Shown piece after piece: positions 43,259-51,309 of a stretch of 64,000 bases of DNA (its first letter is position 1; every line of letters begins with the position of its first letter). The notes under the pieces were generated by a model that ran no database searches, was not told the DNA's origin, and worked only from the letters and a program-made list of their open reading frames with translations. Origin of the DNA: Ruminococcus sp. (GTDB lineage: Bacteria; Bacillota; Clostridia; Lachnospirales; Lachnospiraceae); NCBI GenBank assembly GCA_013911065.1, contig JACERV010000016.1, positions 44,575-108,574 of the forward strand, written 5' to 3'. The position numbers and the translations under genes are program-made.

Positions 43259-44146
43259 ATGTATGATATAAAAGCATTGTATGAAGCAGAAAGCATATCC
43301 CATGGGATTTCTCTTCTAAAGGAGCATCCCCAGGCTCAGATTATTGCCGGAGGGAGTGACGTTCTGGTACAGATGCGTGAAGGAAAGCGTGCGGGGGCAG
43401 AATTAATCAGTATTTATGGGTTGGATGAACTGAGGGGAGTGAAATTAGAGGAGGATGGAACAATCAGAATCGGTTCCCTGACCAGTTTTTCACATATCAC
43501 AAAAGACCCTGTTATCCAGAAATATATTAACGTGCTGGGTGAGGCAGTGGATATGGTAGGAGGACCTCAGATACGCAATATAGGAACCATTGGGGGAAAT
43601 ACCTGTAACGGTGTTACTTCTGCGGATTCGGCGTCCACATTATTTGCCTGGGATGCTGTCATTGAGGTGACAGGACCGGAAGGAGTACGGAGACTTCCGA
43701 TTCATGAATTCTATATCAAGGCAGGAAAGGTAGATTTACGTTCTGCTGAGCTGCAGACAGGAATTCTGATACCAAAAGAATCATATGAGGGATATTTTGG
43801 ACACTATATCAAATATGCAATGAGAGGTGCTATGGACATTGCAACGTTGGGCTGCTCTGTCAATGTAAAGCTGTCTGAAGATAAAAGATATCTTAAGGAC
43901 GTCAGGATTGCATATGGTGTGGCAGGTCCGATTCCTATGCGTGCAGTACATGCAGAGGCAGCAGCGAAAGGACTGGAAATCAATAGCGATACTATCGAGA
44001 AAGTAGGAGATATAGTTCTGGAGGATGTGACTCCCCGTGACAGTTGGAGGGCAAGTAAGGCGTTCCGGGAACACATTGCCAGAGTACTGTGCAAACGTGC
44101 ACTGAAACAATCTATTTTGCTGGCAGGAGGTGTAATCCATGAGTGA
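43259..44146 (+). CDS. xdhB: Xanthine dehydrogenase, FAD-binding subunit
   Basis: A 295-aa CO-dehydrogenase-type flavoprotein subunit. FAD motifs: AQIIAGGSDVLVQM and the double-glycine IRNIGTIGGNTCNGVTSADS. The C-terminal CODH C-domain is also present. It transfers electrons from the Fe-S subunit to NAD. GGAGG precedes ATG. Its end overlaps the start of the Fe-S subunit by 8 bp. Confidence 0.94.
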   Translation: MYDIKALYEAESISHGISLLKEHPQAQIIAGGSDVLVQMREGKRAGAELISIYGLDELRGVKLEEDGTIRIGSLTSFSHITKDPVIQKYINVLGEAVDMVGGPQIRNIGTIGGNTCNGVTSADSASTLFAWDAVIEVTGPEGVRRLPIHEFYIKAGKVDLRSAELQTGILIPKESYEGYFGHYIKYAMRGAMDIATLGCSVNVKLSEDKRYLKDVRIAYGVAGPIPMRAVHAEAAAKGLEINSDTIEKVGDIVLEDVTPRDSWRASKAFREHIARVLCKRALKQSILLAGGVIHE

Positions 44147-44654
44147 AAAACAATATAAGCTGGTGAAATGTATCATCAATGGTAAGGCGCAGGAGGCTAT
44201 AGTGGATGTGCGTGCGTCCCTGACCGATATGTTAAGGAATGATTACCGGATGACTAGTGTAAAAAAGGGCTGTGAAGTGGGCGAGTGCGGAGCCTGTAAT
44301 GTGATTATAGACGGGGAATGTTACAATTCCTGCATTTATCTGGCCGTATGGGCAGATGGAAAAGAAATCAAGACATTAGAAGGTTTGATGGGGCCTAATG
44401 GGGAGCTGTCCGACATTCAGCAGGCATTTATTGATGAGGCAGCCGTACAATGTGGTTTCTGTACGCCTGGAGTGATTATGAGTGCAGTGGAGATATTGGA
44501 TTCTGGTAAGATATATAAGAGAGAGGAACTGCGAAAGCTTCTGGCTGGACATCTGTGTAGATGTACAGGATATCAGAACATCCTAAACGCAGTGGAGAAG
44601 ACAATGTATCAGAGGCTGGGAAAAGAACTTCCGGATTACCTTGAGAGCAGATAA
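44139..44654 (+). CDS. xdhC: Xanthine dehydrogenase, [2Fe-2S] subunit
   Basis: A 171-aa ferredoxin-like subunit with two clusters. Plant-type cluster: GCEVGECGACNVIIDGEC; second: QCGFCTPGVIMS and HLCRCTGYQNIL. It carries electrons from Mo to FAD. AGGAGG lies within the end of xdhB and the ATG overlaps it, so translation is coupled. Confidence 0.95.
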   Translation: MSEKQYKLVKCIINGKAQEAIVDVRASLTDMLRNDYRMTSVKKGCEVGECGACNVIIDGECYNSCIYLAVWADGKEIKTLEGLMGPNGELSDIQQAFIDEAAVQCGFCTPGVIMSAVEILDSGKIYKREELRKLLAGHLCRCTGYQNILNAVEKTMYQRLGKELPDYLESR

Positions 44655-44685
44655 GTCCTTGTAATTAGAAGGTATATATAAATAA

Positions 44686-44748
44686 ATATGCTCCCTCCTA
44701 GGTGACAAGTTTTTATTATTTCACTTGTCTGCCCAGAAGGGAGCATAT
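44686..44748. terminator. Nested hairpin after the xanthine dehydrogenase operon
   Basis: Outer stem ATATGCTCCCT / AGGGAGCATAT and inner stem TGACAAGT / ACTTGTC around a T-rich apical loop. No classic T-tract after the outer stem; it separates converging genes. Confidence 0.6.
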
Positions 44749-44750
44749 CA

Positions 44751-44775
44751 GTAGATTATTCATCTACTTTTGCAA
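44751..44775. repeat. 25-bp relic identical to the IS1182-family left end (inverted)
   Basis: Exact reverse complement of 48600-48624, the inner part of the left end of the IS at 48.6-50.45 kb, including the palindrome GTAGATTATTCATCTAC. The outermost bases of the IS end (GGAGCTG) are not present. A match of this length cannot be chance in a 64-kb window. Confidence 0.8.
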
Positions 44776-44789
44776 TAACCCTTTAATAA

Positions 44790-45533
44790 TTATGACTCCA
44801 TAAAGTCCATTGGATTTACCGGTTCTCCATCTTTGAGTATTTCAAAGTAGAGATTCGGTCCTTCCACACTATAGTATTTTGTCGGTTCGCTCATATACCC
44901 TACGGTCTGTCCGGCATCTACATAGCTGCCGATTTCCAGAGGAACCTCTTTTAACTGCCCGTATACCGCACTGTAGCCATTGCCCATATCCAGCGTGACG
45001 GTAAGTCCTGTTTGCGCGGATTGTTCTATGTTTGTCACAATTCCTGCCGCTGAGGCACCTATCATTTCTCCAACTTCTCCGCTGATAATCAATGCCGGAT
45101 TGTATTTATACTGTTCCAATGTGGAAAAGTATACTGTCTTATCCATGCTGTAATTGATTAATACAGCTCCGCTGGCCGGCCATGTAAGCAGGCTGTCTTC
45201 GCTGAAATATACTTCTGCTGTGTTTCCTGCTGCTCCGGTATTAGCTGCTGCGTCATCCTGGGTACTGTTTTCATCATCTTTTGTGTCATTTTCTGTTGAT
45301 GTATTACCTTCTGCTTCAGGCAGGACAATGTCATTAGCTGTTGTCGCCTCACTCTTTTCTTTTGTAAGTTCTTCAGTTTGTTCTTCGGCTTTCGCAAGCT
45401 GCTCATTCATTCTTTTCTCATAATTGTTGAATGTATATGCTCCTACCATCACAATTACAGCAACGAAGCAGATTACGATTCCGACTGCTGCGCCTTTTCC
45501 TTTTAGTGAAAATGGCTTTTCCTTCTTATTCAT
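44790..45533 (-). CDS. spoIIQ: SpoIIQ-like membrane protein with degenerate LytM/M23 domain
   Basis: About 247 aa. N-terminal membrane helix (AAVGIVICFVAVIVMVGAYTF), coiled-coil plus acidic linker (about 40-115), then an M23/LytM domain: LTWPASGAVLINYSMDKTVYFS, GEMIGASAAGIVTNIEQSAQTG, VTLDMGNGYSAVYGQL, and GPNLYFEILKDGEPVNPM. The zinc ligands are missing: the H-x3-D site reads NYSMD and the HxH site reads NLYFE. That matches SpoIIQ-type scaffolds that bind SpoIIIAH across the forespore septum rather than cut peptidoglycan. It sits next to spoIID, the expected sporulation context. AGAGG is eight bases before ATG 45533. Confidence 0.85.
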   Translation of the reverse strand: MNKKEKPFSLKGKGAAVGIVICFVAVIVMVGAYTFNNYEKRMNEQLAKAEEQTEELTKEKSEATTANDIVLPEAEGNTSTENDTKDDENSTQDDAAANTGAAGNTAEVYFSEDSLLTWPASGAVLINYSMDKTVYFSTLEQYKYNPALIISGEVGEMIGASAAGIVTNIEQSAQTGLTVTLDMGNGYSAVYGQLKEVPLEIGSYVDAGQTVGYMSEPTKYYSVEGPNLYFEILKDGEPVNPMDFMES

Positions 45534-45575
45534 ATTCATCACCTCTGGCTATATTTTTGCCAGAAAAGTGATACC

Positions 45576-46565
45576 TTATTCTACTTTTGTAAATATTTCT
45601 CCACCATCTGTCAGATTTGTTCCCTCAAAGAAATTTTGAATGATTTCTTCATAACTTTTTCCTTCTTTTGCCATCTCATTTGCCGTCCATTGGCTCATAC
45701 CCAGGCCATGACCTGTTCCCATGGTTGTGATGCGCATTCCATCCTCCGACTCCTGTAAAGAAAATGCACTGGATGCCAGGGAAAGAGCTTCACGGAATTG
45801 CTCCCCTGTACAAACAGTGTCCCCGATCCGAAGCTGTGATACATAGCCTGCAGAATCATATGACTGAATTTCAAAATCAGAAAAATGATAAGTTTTTTCG
45901 GCACTTTCTTTATCAACAGCAACTAAAAATGGCTGGCATTTTGCCTGAATTTCTTTGTATTCCATATTGTAAACATGCATCTCATCTTCTGCCTCTTTAT
46001 CCTTGGGGCATTCTTTGACAACAAGATATGGATAATCTTCACTTCCCAGCACTTCCTGTCCGCTTCTTGTTTTTCCATTACTGGAGTGATGAAATGGAAC
46101 CATAGCATAAGTATCGTTATAGTATAGCACCTGGTTCTCTGTTTCATCCATTGCTTTTTTCAGTTTGGCATAGGAGGCGTCATACTCGCTTGCTCCCCAT
46201 TTCTTTTCTAAATCTTTCATGCTGAGATGACTGTCCTCCAACACTTTTTCCTCACTGCTGTCCAGTTTCTGGTATAAATTAGTTCTGATAAGTACAGCCT
46301 GAGCCTTCAATGCTTCCTCCTCATATGTCTCAGGTATTTCTTTTGCTAATATCCCTATAAAATATTCTTCCCAGGGGACTTTGACTATTTTTTCTTCCCC
46401 CTCTTCAGATGTCTTTTTTACCTGAACATATGCACCGTCATTTTTTCCTATCACTTCCATATCACCGCCATTTACAAAAACAGCTACTACATAAGGAAGT
46501 AAAATTAAAATAATTAAAAACGAACAGATTGTCTTAATTTTCTGCCGAACATAACGTTGTCCCAT
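45576..46565 (-). CDS. spoIID: Stage II sporulation protein D (lytic transglycosylase)
   Basis: A 329-aa membrane-anchored transglycosylase needed for engulfment. One membrane helix (ICSFLIILILLPYVVAVFV) precedes the SpoIID domain: VPWEEYFIGILAKEIPETYEEEALKAQAVLIRT (catalytic Glu in KEIP), MVPFHHSSNGKTRS, and the C-terminal MGTGHGLGMSQWTANEMAKEG signature. GGAGGG is about seven bases before ATG 46565; twelve in-frame codons upstream lie in the leader. Confidence 0.95.
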   Translation of the reverse strand: MGQRYVRQKIKTICSFLIILILLPYVVAVFVNGGDMEVIGKNDGAYVQVKKTSEEGEEKIVKVPWEEYFIGILAKEIPETYEEEALKAQAVLIRTNLYQKLDSSEEKVLEDSHLSMKDLEKKWGASEYDASYAKLKKAMDETENQVLYYNDTYAMVPFHHSSNGKTRSGQEVLGSEDYPYLVVKECPKDKEAEDEMHVYNMEYKEIQAKCQPFLVAVDKESAEKTYHFSDFEIQSYDSAGYVSQLRIGDTVCTGEQFREALSLASSAFSLQESEDGMRITTMGTGHGLGMSQWTANEMAKEGKSYEEIIQNFFEGTNLTDGGEIFTKVE

Positions 46566-46650
46566 AAAAAAACCCTCCATATGTAAGTATATGAAAGACA
46601 TAAGAGGATTTATGTACCAGCGATATAATTTTTATAATTATTTTTAATCA

Positions 46651-46682
46651 GGAAGCTTTGCAGCTATGCCCGCAAAACCTCC
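46651..46682 (-). terminator. Hairpin after the DUF4179 gene
   Basis: Minus strand GGAGGTTTTGC / GCAAAGCTTCC, 11 bp with two G-U pairs and a 10-nt loop, 10 bp beyond the gene. The tail is A-rich rather than T-rich, so strength is uncertain. Confidence 0.5.
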
Positions 46683-46691
46683 CTAATCCTA

Positions 46692-47969
46692 TTATTTAAT
46701 AGGAACTATATAAAAATTATCTTCACTTGCTGGATCCTCATTTACTGGTCCGGAATCTGTTGTAAATTCAGCAAATGCCGGATTTACTTTTCTAAACAAC
46801 AAACTATCAATCTGCTCTACATCAATTACCCGGCTCGTCGGAGCAGTATAATAACAAATATCCGAATCTTCTGATTCATATCCGGTACTTGGTGTTTCCG
46901 TAGATACAAAGGGAAGCCATGTACCGTCTTTCATTTTGACTCCGGTCAGTTCCGGCGGCTGGACAGGTATTTCAAAAATTACCTCGTTTCCATTTTCATC
47001 CAGAAGCATTTCACCATTGTCATCCTTACCATGCTGTATAATGGTCTGCCGTGGAAATTCATACCATGCCCTGAATGAAATAGGTGACAGCTCTGCTTTT
47101 ATGACCGTTGCACCCGAATCGCCGAGAGGTACATCCAGTGTATATTCTTTTGCATCTTCGGATCCTGTTAACTCCCAGTCAAAGGACCATGTACCTGCTA
47201 TCTGATTCGCAAACTCTGCTTTTGAAATACTTCCCAGATTCTTAAGCTCCACATGAATCGGTTTGTTTATAAAATATCCTCTTTCATGGCCATTCTTTAA
47301 AAGCAGACGATATTCCAAGCTTCCGTCTTCCGCTGCATAACGTGATACAAGCATTCCGTTTTCATCAATATCAACAGGGGTGCCATCTGTATAAACGGCT
47401 TTTCCATTCTCCGGAGATAACATCAGGCCGTCATAAAACATTCCCATAGTTCTAAAGGGCGCTTCCACCCCGCCTTCTCCGCCGATGGTTATATTATGCT
47501 CCTCAATCCACGGTTGAAGGCCCTCTTCCAGTTGATATCCTTCTACCTTAAAAGCAATCTGTGTGTAATAATTATCTGTAATGCTTTGTATTGCCGTTAT
47601 AGTGACCCCCTGATCTGTGTATGATTGACTCAAAAATTCTGTCATTTTGCTTTCTTCCATTTGTACTTTTTGTTTCTCGGTCACACGCATTCCTTCTGAA
47701 AAACTTCTGCTCCAATGCAAATATGCTGCCGCCACAGTAATTGTTGACAAAGCAAGTATTGCTGCAGCAATTATAATGGCGATTCTCTTTTTAGGAAATC
47801 TCGAAAAGCTTTTGATTTGTTTATTACTTTGAAAAGCGTCCTTCATATCCTCACTTATTGGAACCTTATTTTTCAGGATTTTATCAAACGCCTGGTCTGC
47901 TCTTTTCTGTACCACATCCGGGATATCCACATCCGTTCGCAATAACTCTATTGAATTATCTTTACGCAT
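46692..47969 (-). CDS. DUF4179 membrane protein, putative anti-sigma factor
   Basis: A 425-aa protein with a soluble N-terminus of about 70 residues, one membrane helix (KRIAIIIAAAILALSTITVAAAY) and a large outer DUF4179-like domain (QSYTDQGVTITAIQSITDNYYTQIAFKVEGY). It overlaps the ECF sigma gene by 8 bp, the normal arrangement for a sigma/anti-sigma pair. GGAGGGG precedes ATG 47969. The signal sensed is unknown. Confidence 0.82.
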   Translation of the reverse strand: MRKDNSIELLRTDVDIPDVVQKRADQAFDKILKNKVPISEDMKDAFQSNKQIKSFSRFPKKRIAIIIAAAILALSTITVAAAYLHWSRSFSEGMRVTEKQKVQMEESKMTEFLSQSYTDQGVTITAIQSITDNYYTQIAFKVEGYQLEEGLQPWIEEHNITIGGEGGVEAPFRTMGMFYDGLMLSPENGKAVYTDGTPVDIDENGMLVSRYAAEDGSLEYRLLLKNGHERGYFINKPIHVELKNLGSISKAEFANQIAGTWSFDWELTGSEDAKEYTLDVPLGDSGATVIKAELSPISFRAWYEFPRQTIIQHGKDDNGEMLLDENGNEVIFEIPVQPPELTGVKMKDGTWLPFVSTETPSTGYESEDSDICYYTAPTSRVIDVEQIDSLLFRKVNPAFAEFTTDSGPVNEDPASEDNFYIVPIK

Positions 47970-48477
47970 ATTGTCCCCTCCTGTCTGAATCATACACTTC
48001 TGCTAACTGCTCCCTGCCTCTCTGCAATCTGGTTCTTACTGTGCTTACAGGCATGTCAAGTATTTGGCTGATCTCACTTGTCTTAAAGCCCTCCACATAA
48101 TAAAGCATAATAACCAGACGATATCTTTCATCCAGGGAATAAAGTGCTTCTTTCCATTCTACATTTTCAAATCTCGTGTCGCAGGAAGACGTTTCAGGTG
48201 TTTTCTCCACAGAACAAAATTCCATCCTTTTACGCAAGATATCATTACATTTATTAATCAAAATTCTTGTCATCCATGTACGGAAATAGCTTTCATGTTT
48301 TAATTGCCCCATCTTCTCCCAACAGACTAGAATCGTATCTGAAATTGCATCTGCTGCATCTTCATCATTATGCAAAATGGCCCGTGCAGTCTTATACATG
48401 TTTTGCATCTGTGACTGCATAAGCTGGGTAAATGCATCTGGATTACCCGTCTTAGCCTCTTTTATCAATTCATCCAT
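47962..48477 (-). CDS. ECF-type RNA polymerase sigma factor
   Basis: A 171-aa ECF sigma factor. Region 2: AFTQLMQSQMQNMYKTARAILHNDEDAADAISDTILVCWEK, with SYFRTWMTRILINKCNDILRKR. Region 4: YRLVIMLYYVEGFKTSEISQILDMPVSTVRTRLQRGREQL. Held by the membrane DUF4179 protein encoded next. AAAGGA precedes ATG. A matching candidate promoter upstream suggests autoregulation. Confidence 0.93.
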   Translation of the reverse strand: MDELIKEAKTGNPDAFTQLMQSQMQNMYKTARAILHNDEDAADAISDTILVCWEKMGQLKHESYFRTWMTRILINKCNDILRKRMEFCSVEKTPETSSCDTRFENVEWKEALYSLDERYRLVIMLYYVEGFKTSEISQILDMPVSTVRTRLQRGREQLAEVYDSDRRGQYA

Positions 48478-48541
48478 AACAATTCCTTTCTACATCTTAT
48501 TCTGTACGTACAGTAACATAATTTTTCATGTTTCTATACAT

Positions 48542-48570
48542 TAGACGGTCATTTTCCCAAAAACGTCTCA
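48542..48570 (-). promoter_or_regulatory. Candidate autoregulated ECF promoter
   Basis: Minus strand TGAGAC, 17-bp spacer, CGTCTA, about 65 bp before the sigma gene. This resembles TGAAAC-N16-CGTC promoters of Bacillus ECF sigmas. The IS element is inserted 22 bp upstream of it. Confidence 0.5.
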
Positions 48571-48703
48571 ATCTTTTATCTTTAACTTAAAAGGAGCTGT
48601 TGCAAAAGTAGATGAATAATCTACCGGAGCAACAGCTCCTTTTTTGTTTATAAAAACAGAAAAGTGGGTTCCGAAGAACCCACCAATCATGGTATAATTA
48701 ATT

Positions 48704-50308
48704 ATGCAACTAATCAAATATACTACTAAAGATTATACCGGACTTGGCCAAACTTATCAACTGGTTTTGCCATTAAGTTTGGAAGGTCTGATCCCTGAAG
48801 ATGATTCTGTCCGACCGCTGAGCCACGAATTGGAGGATTTAGATTACACAAAGTTGTATCAGGCTTACTCTGCCAAAGGCAGAAATCCGGCAGTGGACCC
48901 AAAGACCATGTTCAAGATTGTGACCTATGCTTATTCACAAAATATCTATTCTTCAAGGAAAATCGAAAAGGCCTGTAAGCGGGACTTAAACTTTCTCTGG
49001 ATGCTGGCTGGCGCAAAGGCACCAGACCATACGACCATTGCCCGTTTCCGCTCTTTTTATCTGTCTGATGCTTGCGAAGATTTATTTTATCAATTGATTC
49101 TCCGGCTGGCAGACATGGGGGAAATTCCTTTTGAACATATTTTTATAGACGGAACAAAACTGGAGGCCTGTGCAAACAAGTATACTTTTGTGTGGAAAAA
49201 AGCCGTACTCAGACACGAGGCACGTATGTATGAAAAGATCCAGAACTGCATTGGAGCCCTGAATTACCTCTGGATGGGAAACTTAAGCGTATCAAGGGAG
49301 AACACTGCCAGTGACCTGGAAAAAGTCATTACTTTTTTAAAAAGGCGCAGCGAGCAGGAAGGGGTCCTGTTCGTTCACGGCCGAGGCAAACGGAAAGCAT
49401 TGTTGCAGCGCTATATTGAGACTTTCGAAAAATTTCTTGACCGGCAGCAAAAGTATGATTATCATAACTCTCATTTTACCGGAAGGAATAGCTATTCAAA
49501 GACGGATCCTGATGCCACTTTCATGCATATGAAAGAGGACCATATGAGAAATGCCCAGTTGAAACCAGGATATAACGTACAGATTGGTGTGGAAAGTGAA
49601 TATATCGTAGGTGTTGATGTGTTTCAGGACCGAACAGATTTTGGAACGTTGATTCCGTTTCTAACCCAGCTTGAGAATCAGCTGAAAGTTCGTTATCTTA
49701 ACATCATTGCTGATGCAGGCTATGAAAGCAAAGAAAACTACGTACATCTGGAACGGCAAAACCAGAATCCATTTATAAAACCGGCAACCTATGAGAAATG
49801 GAAGAAACGGAGTTTCAAGGAAGATATCAGTAAACGGGAAAACATGGATTATAACGAAGAAATGGATACATATACCTGTCATAACAGTAAGAAACTTACG
49901 GCAGTGGGACAGACGAAAAAAAGAAGTGTCTCCGGTTACGAGTCAGAAGTCACGATTTATGAATGTGAAGATTGCAGCGGCTGTCCTTATAGAGAGAAAT
50001 GTACCCGCTCAAAGAATAACAAGAAGCTGTATGTTTCAAAGACCTTTATAGAAAAACGGGAGATATCCCACAAAAATATAACGACCCCGAAAGGGATTGA
50101 ATTACGGATGAACCGTTCCATACAGGTAGAAGGGGCATTCGGAGTCTTAAAACAGGACTACGGATTTCAGCAATTCTTACTGCGTGGGAAAACCAAGGTA
50201 AAAACAGAACTTCTTTTATTGTGCATGGGCTATAATATCAATAAACTACATGCAAAAATCCAAAACGATAGATGTCAAAGCCACCTTCATAAAAAGGAAG
50301 TTGCATAA
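48704..50308 (+). CDS. IS1182 family transposase
   Basis: A 534-aa DDE transposase. N-terminal DUF772 region: NPAVDPKTMFKIVTYAYSQNIYSSRKIEKAC. First Asp in HIFIDGTKLEA, second in IIADAGYESKENY, Glu in SIQVEGAFGVLKQDYG. A C-terminal zinc-like CEDCSGCPYREKCT precedes the last block. No frameshift or stop, so it may be active. No strong ribosome site precedes the ATG, consistent with low expression of many transposases. Confidence 0.95.
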   Translation: MQLIKYTTKDYTGLGQTYQLVLPLSLEGLIPEDDSVRPLSHELEDLDYTKLYQAYSAKGRNPAVDPKTMFKIVTYAYSQNIYSSRKIEKACKRDLNFLWMLAGAKAPDHTTIARFRSFYLSDACEDLFYQLILRLADMGEIPFEHIFIDGTKLEACANKYTFVWKKAVLRHEARMYEKIQNCIGALNYLWMGNLSVSRENTASDLEKVITFLKRRSEQEGVLFVHGRGKRKALLQRYIETFEKFLDRQQKYDYHNSHFTGRNSYSKTDPDATFMHMKEDHMRNAQLKPGYNVQIGVESEYIVGVDVFQDRTDFGTLIPFLTQLENQLKVRYLNIIADAGYESKENYVHLERQNQNPFIKPATYEKWKKRSFKEDISKRENMDYNEEMDTYTCHNSKKLTAVGQTKKRSVSGYESEVTIYECEDCSGCPYREKCTRSKNNKKLYVSKTFIEKREISHKNITTPKGIELRMNRSIQVEGAFGVLKQDYGFQQFLLRGKTKVKTELLLLCMGYNINKLHAKIQNDRCQSHLHKKEVA

Positions 50309-50345
50309 AAATAGTGTGATGCCATAAGGGCTTATTAAAGTACGC

Positions 50346-50395
50346 AAAAAATGGATAGTTATCCCCACGAATGTGGGGGACTATCCATTTTTTAC
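50346..50395 (+). terminator. Terminator of the transposase gene, with further palindromes at the IS right end
   Basis: AAATGGATAGT / ACTATCCATTTTTT with inner CCCAC / GTGGG. Two more hairpins (AAGGAGC/GCTCCTT at 50407-50421; TTGATTAA/TTAATCAA at 50421-50441) follow up to the right terminal repeat. Confidence 0.85.
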
Positions 50396-50466
50396 CCAAA
50401 AGGATAAGGAGCTGCGCTCCTTGATTAAAAATTAATCAATTTGCAACAGCTCCCCCTCTTGGAAAA

Positions 50467-51309
50467 TTATTCTGTTGTATCTTCCTCGTGTGCCCCTGAA
50501 CCCTGGGGCTGCTCTGTTTCTGTTATATCCGCCTTTACCGTATCTATCTCTACGGTATCTGCCTCTGCCGTATCCGGTTCTGCAGTAGTATGAGGCTCCG
50601 CCTCTGAGCTAACCTCCAAAGGAATTACCGGAGGTACAGGCTGCATAAATGGAGTTCCCAAGTCAGGTTCCATTCCTGAATTAAAGTCCTTGTTTCTCAT
50701 AGCAAAGAGACAAATAGACTCGTAAAGAGGAATCAAATTGCATAGTACGGCATGCGCAATTGACATATTTTTGGATGTAAATTTTTCCAAAATCTGATGA
50801 TTTACAAGAGTTCTAAACACTGTATATACGGCCTGATAAAAAACCGCCGCCAAAATCCACAGGATAGAGAGCACTATAATTCCCATAATAACGCCGGAAC
50901 CGATATGCGGCATAACTGGCTCCGCATAAGGGTCAAACGGGATGCTGGAAAACATTGCTCCCATTCCCATAACTACAAGTATCATATAGAGTATGAAATT
51001 AACCGCCCCAAAGATAAAGGGCATTGCAAGGAGCCATATTCCCGGATTCTTGATGGATTTTGACTTTAAAGTAATACCTCCGCCCAATTCACCATGAAGA
51101 TAGGTTCTTGCAAATGGGACGAACGCCAGCCAGGGATAGTCCATCCCCTGACGTTTTGCTATTGTGTACATTCCAATTCCTTTAAAAACATAACTGATGA
51201 CGTAAAAAAGGAAGCACAGCGCAAGTATAATCATATAAATAGCAAGAATTCCTGCTAACACTGGGTCTGTATTTCCATAAGTGTAATTATAACTATTATA
51301 GTAATCCAT
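50467..51309 (-). CDS. Multi-pass membrane protein of unknown function
   Basis: 280 aa with about four or five membrane helices (GILAIYMIILALCFLFYVISYVF; NPGIWLLAMPFIFGAVNFILYMILVVM; GVIMGIIVLSILWILAAVFYQAVY). The acidic cytosolic tail of about 70 residues has Thr/Glu/Asp/Val-rich quasi-repeats (TAEPDTAEADTVEIDTVKAD). A Tyr/Asn-rich start MDYYNSYNYTYGN is notable. No family recognised. Its ribosome site AGGAGG is formed by the end of glgP, so it is probably translated from the ileS-glgP transcript. The IS lies 13 bp beyond its stop and has displaced any native terminator. Confidence 0.7.
   Translation of the reverse strand: MDYYNSYNYTYGNTDPVLAGILAIYMIILALCFLFYVISYVFKGIGMYTIAKRQGMDYPWLAFVPFARTYLHGELGGGITLKSKSIKNPGIWLLAMPFIFGAVNFILYMILVVMGMGAMFSSIPFDPYAEPVMPHIGSGVIMGIIVLSILWILAAVFYQAVYTVFRTLVNHQILEKFTSKNMSIAHAVLCNLIPLYESICLFAMRNKDFNSGMEPDLGTPFMQPVPPVIPLEVSSEAEPHTTAEPDTAEADTVEIDTVKADITETEQPQGSGAHEEDTTE

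Larger units (their letters stand above)
48593..50453 (+). mobile_element. IS1182-family insertion sequence, intact
   Basis: 1861 bp bounded by 14-bp perfect inverted repeats GGAGCTGTTGCAAA (48593-48606 and complement at 50440-50453), carrying one full-length transposase. No clear target duplication is seen (flanks TTAAAA and CCCTCTT). The left end folds as a nested hairpin, GGAGCTGTTGC / GCAACAGCTCC around GTAGAT/ATCTAC, followed by TTTTTT, a built-in terminator that would block outside transcripts from entering the transposase. It is inserted 13 bp beyond the stop of the ileS-glgP operon's last gene. Confidence 0.88.

Noticed and set aside
37502..44654. Interpreting the riboswitches as adenine-specific
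   Set aside because: The ligand-pairing position is C in both (GACTA), and the genes handle guanine, hypoxanthine and xanthine.
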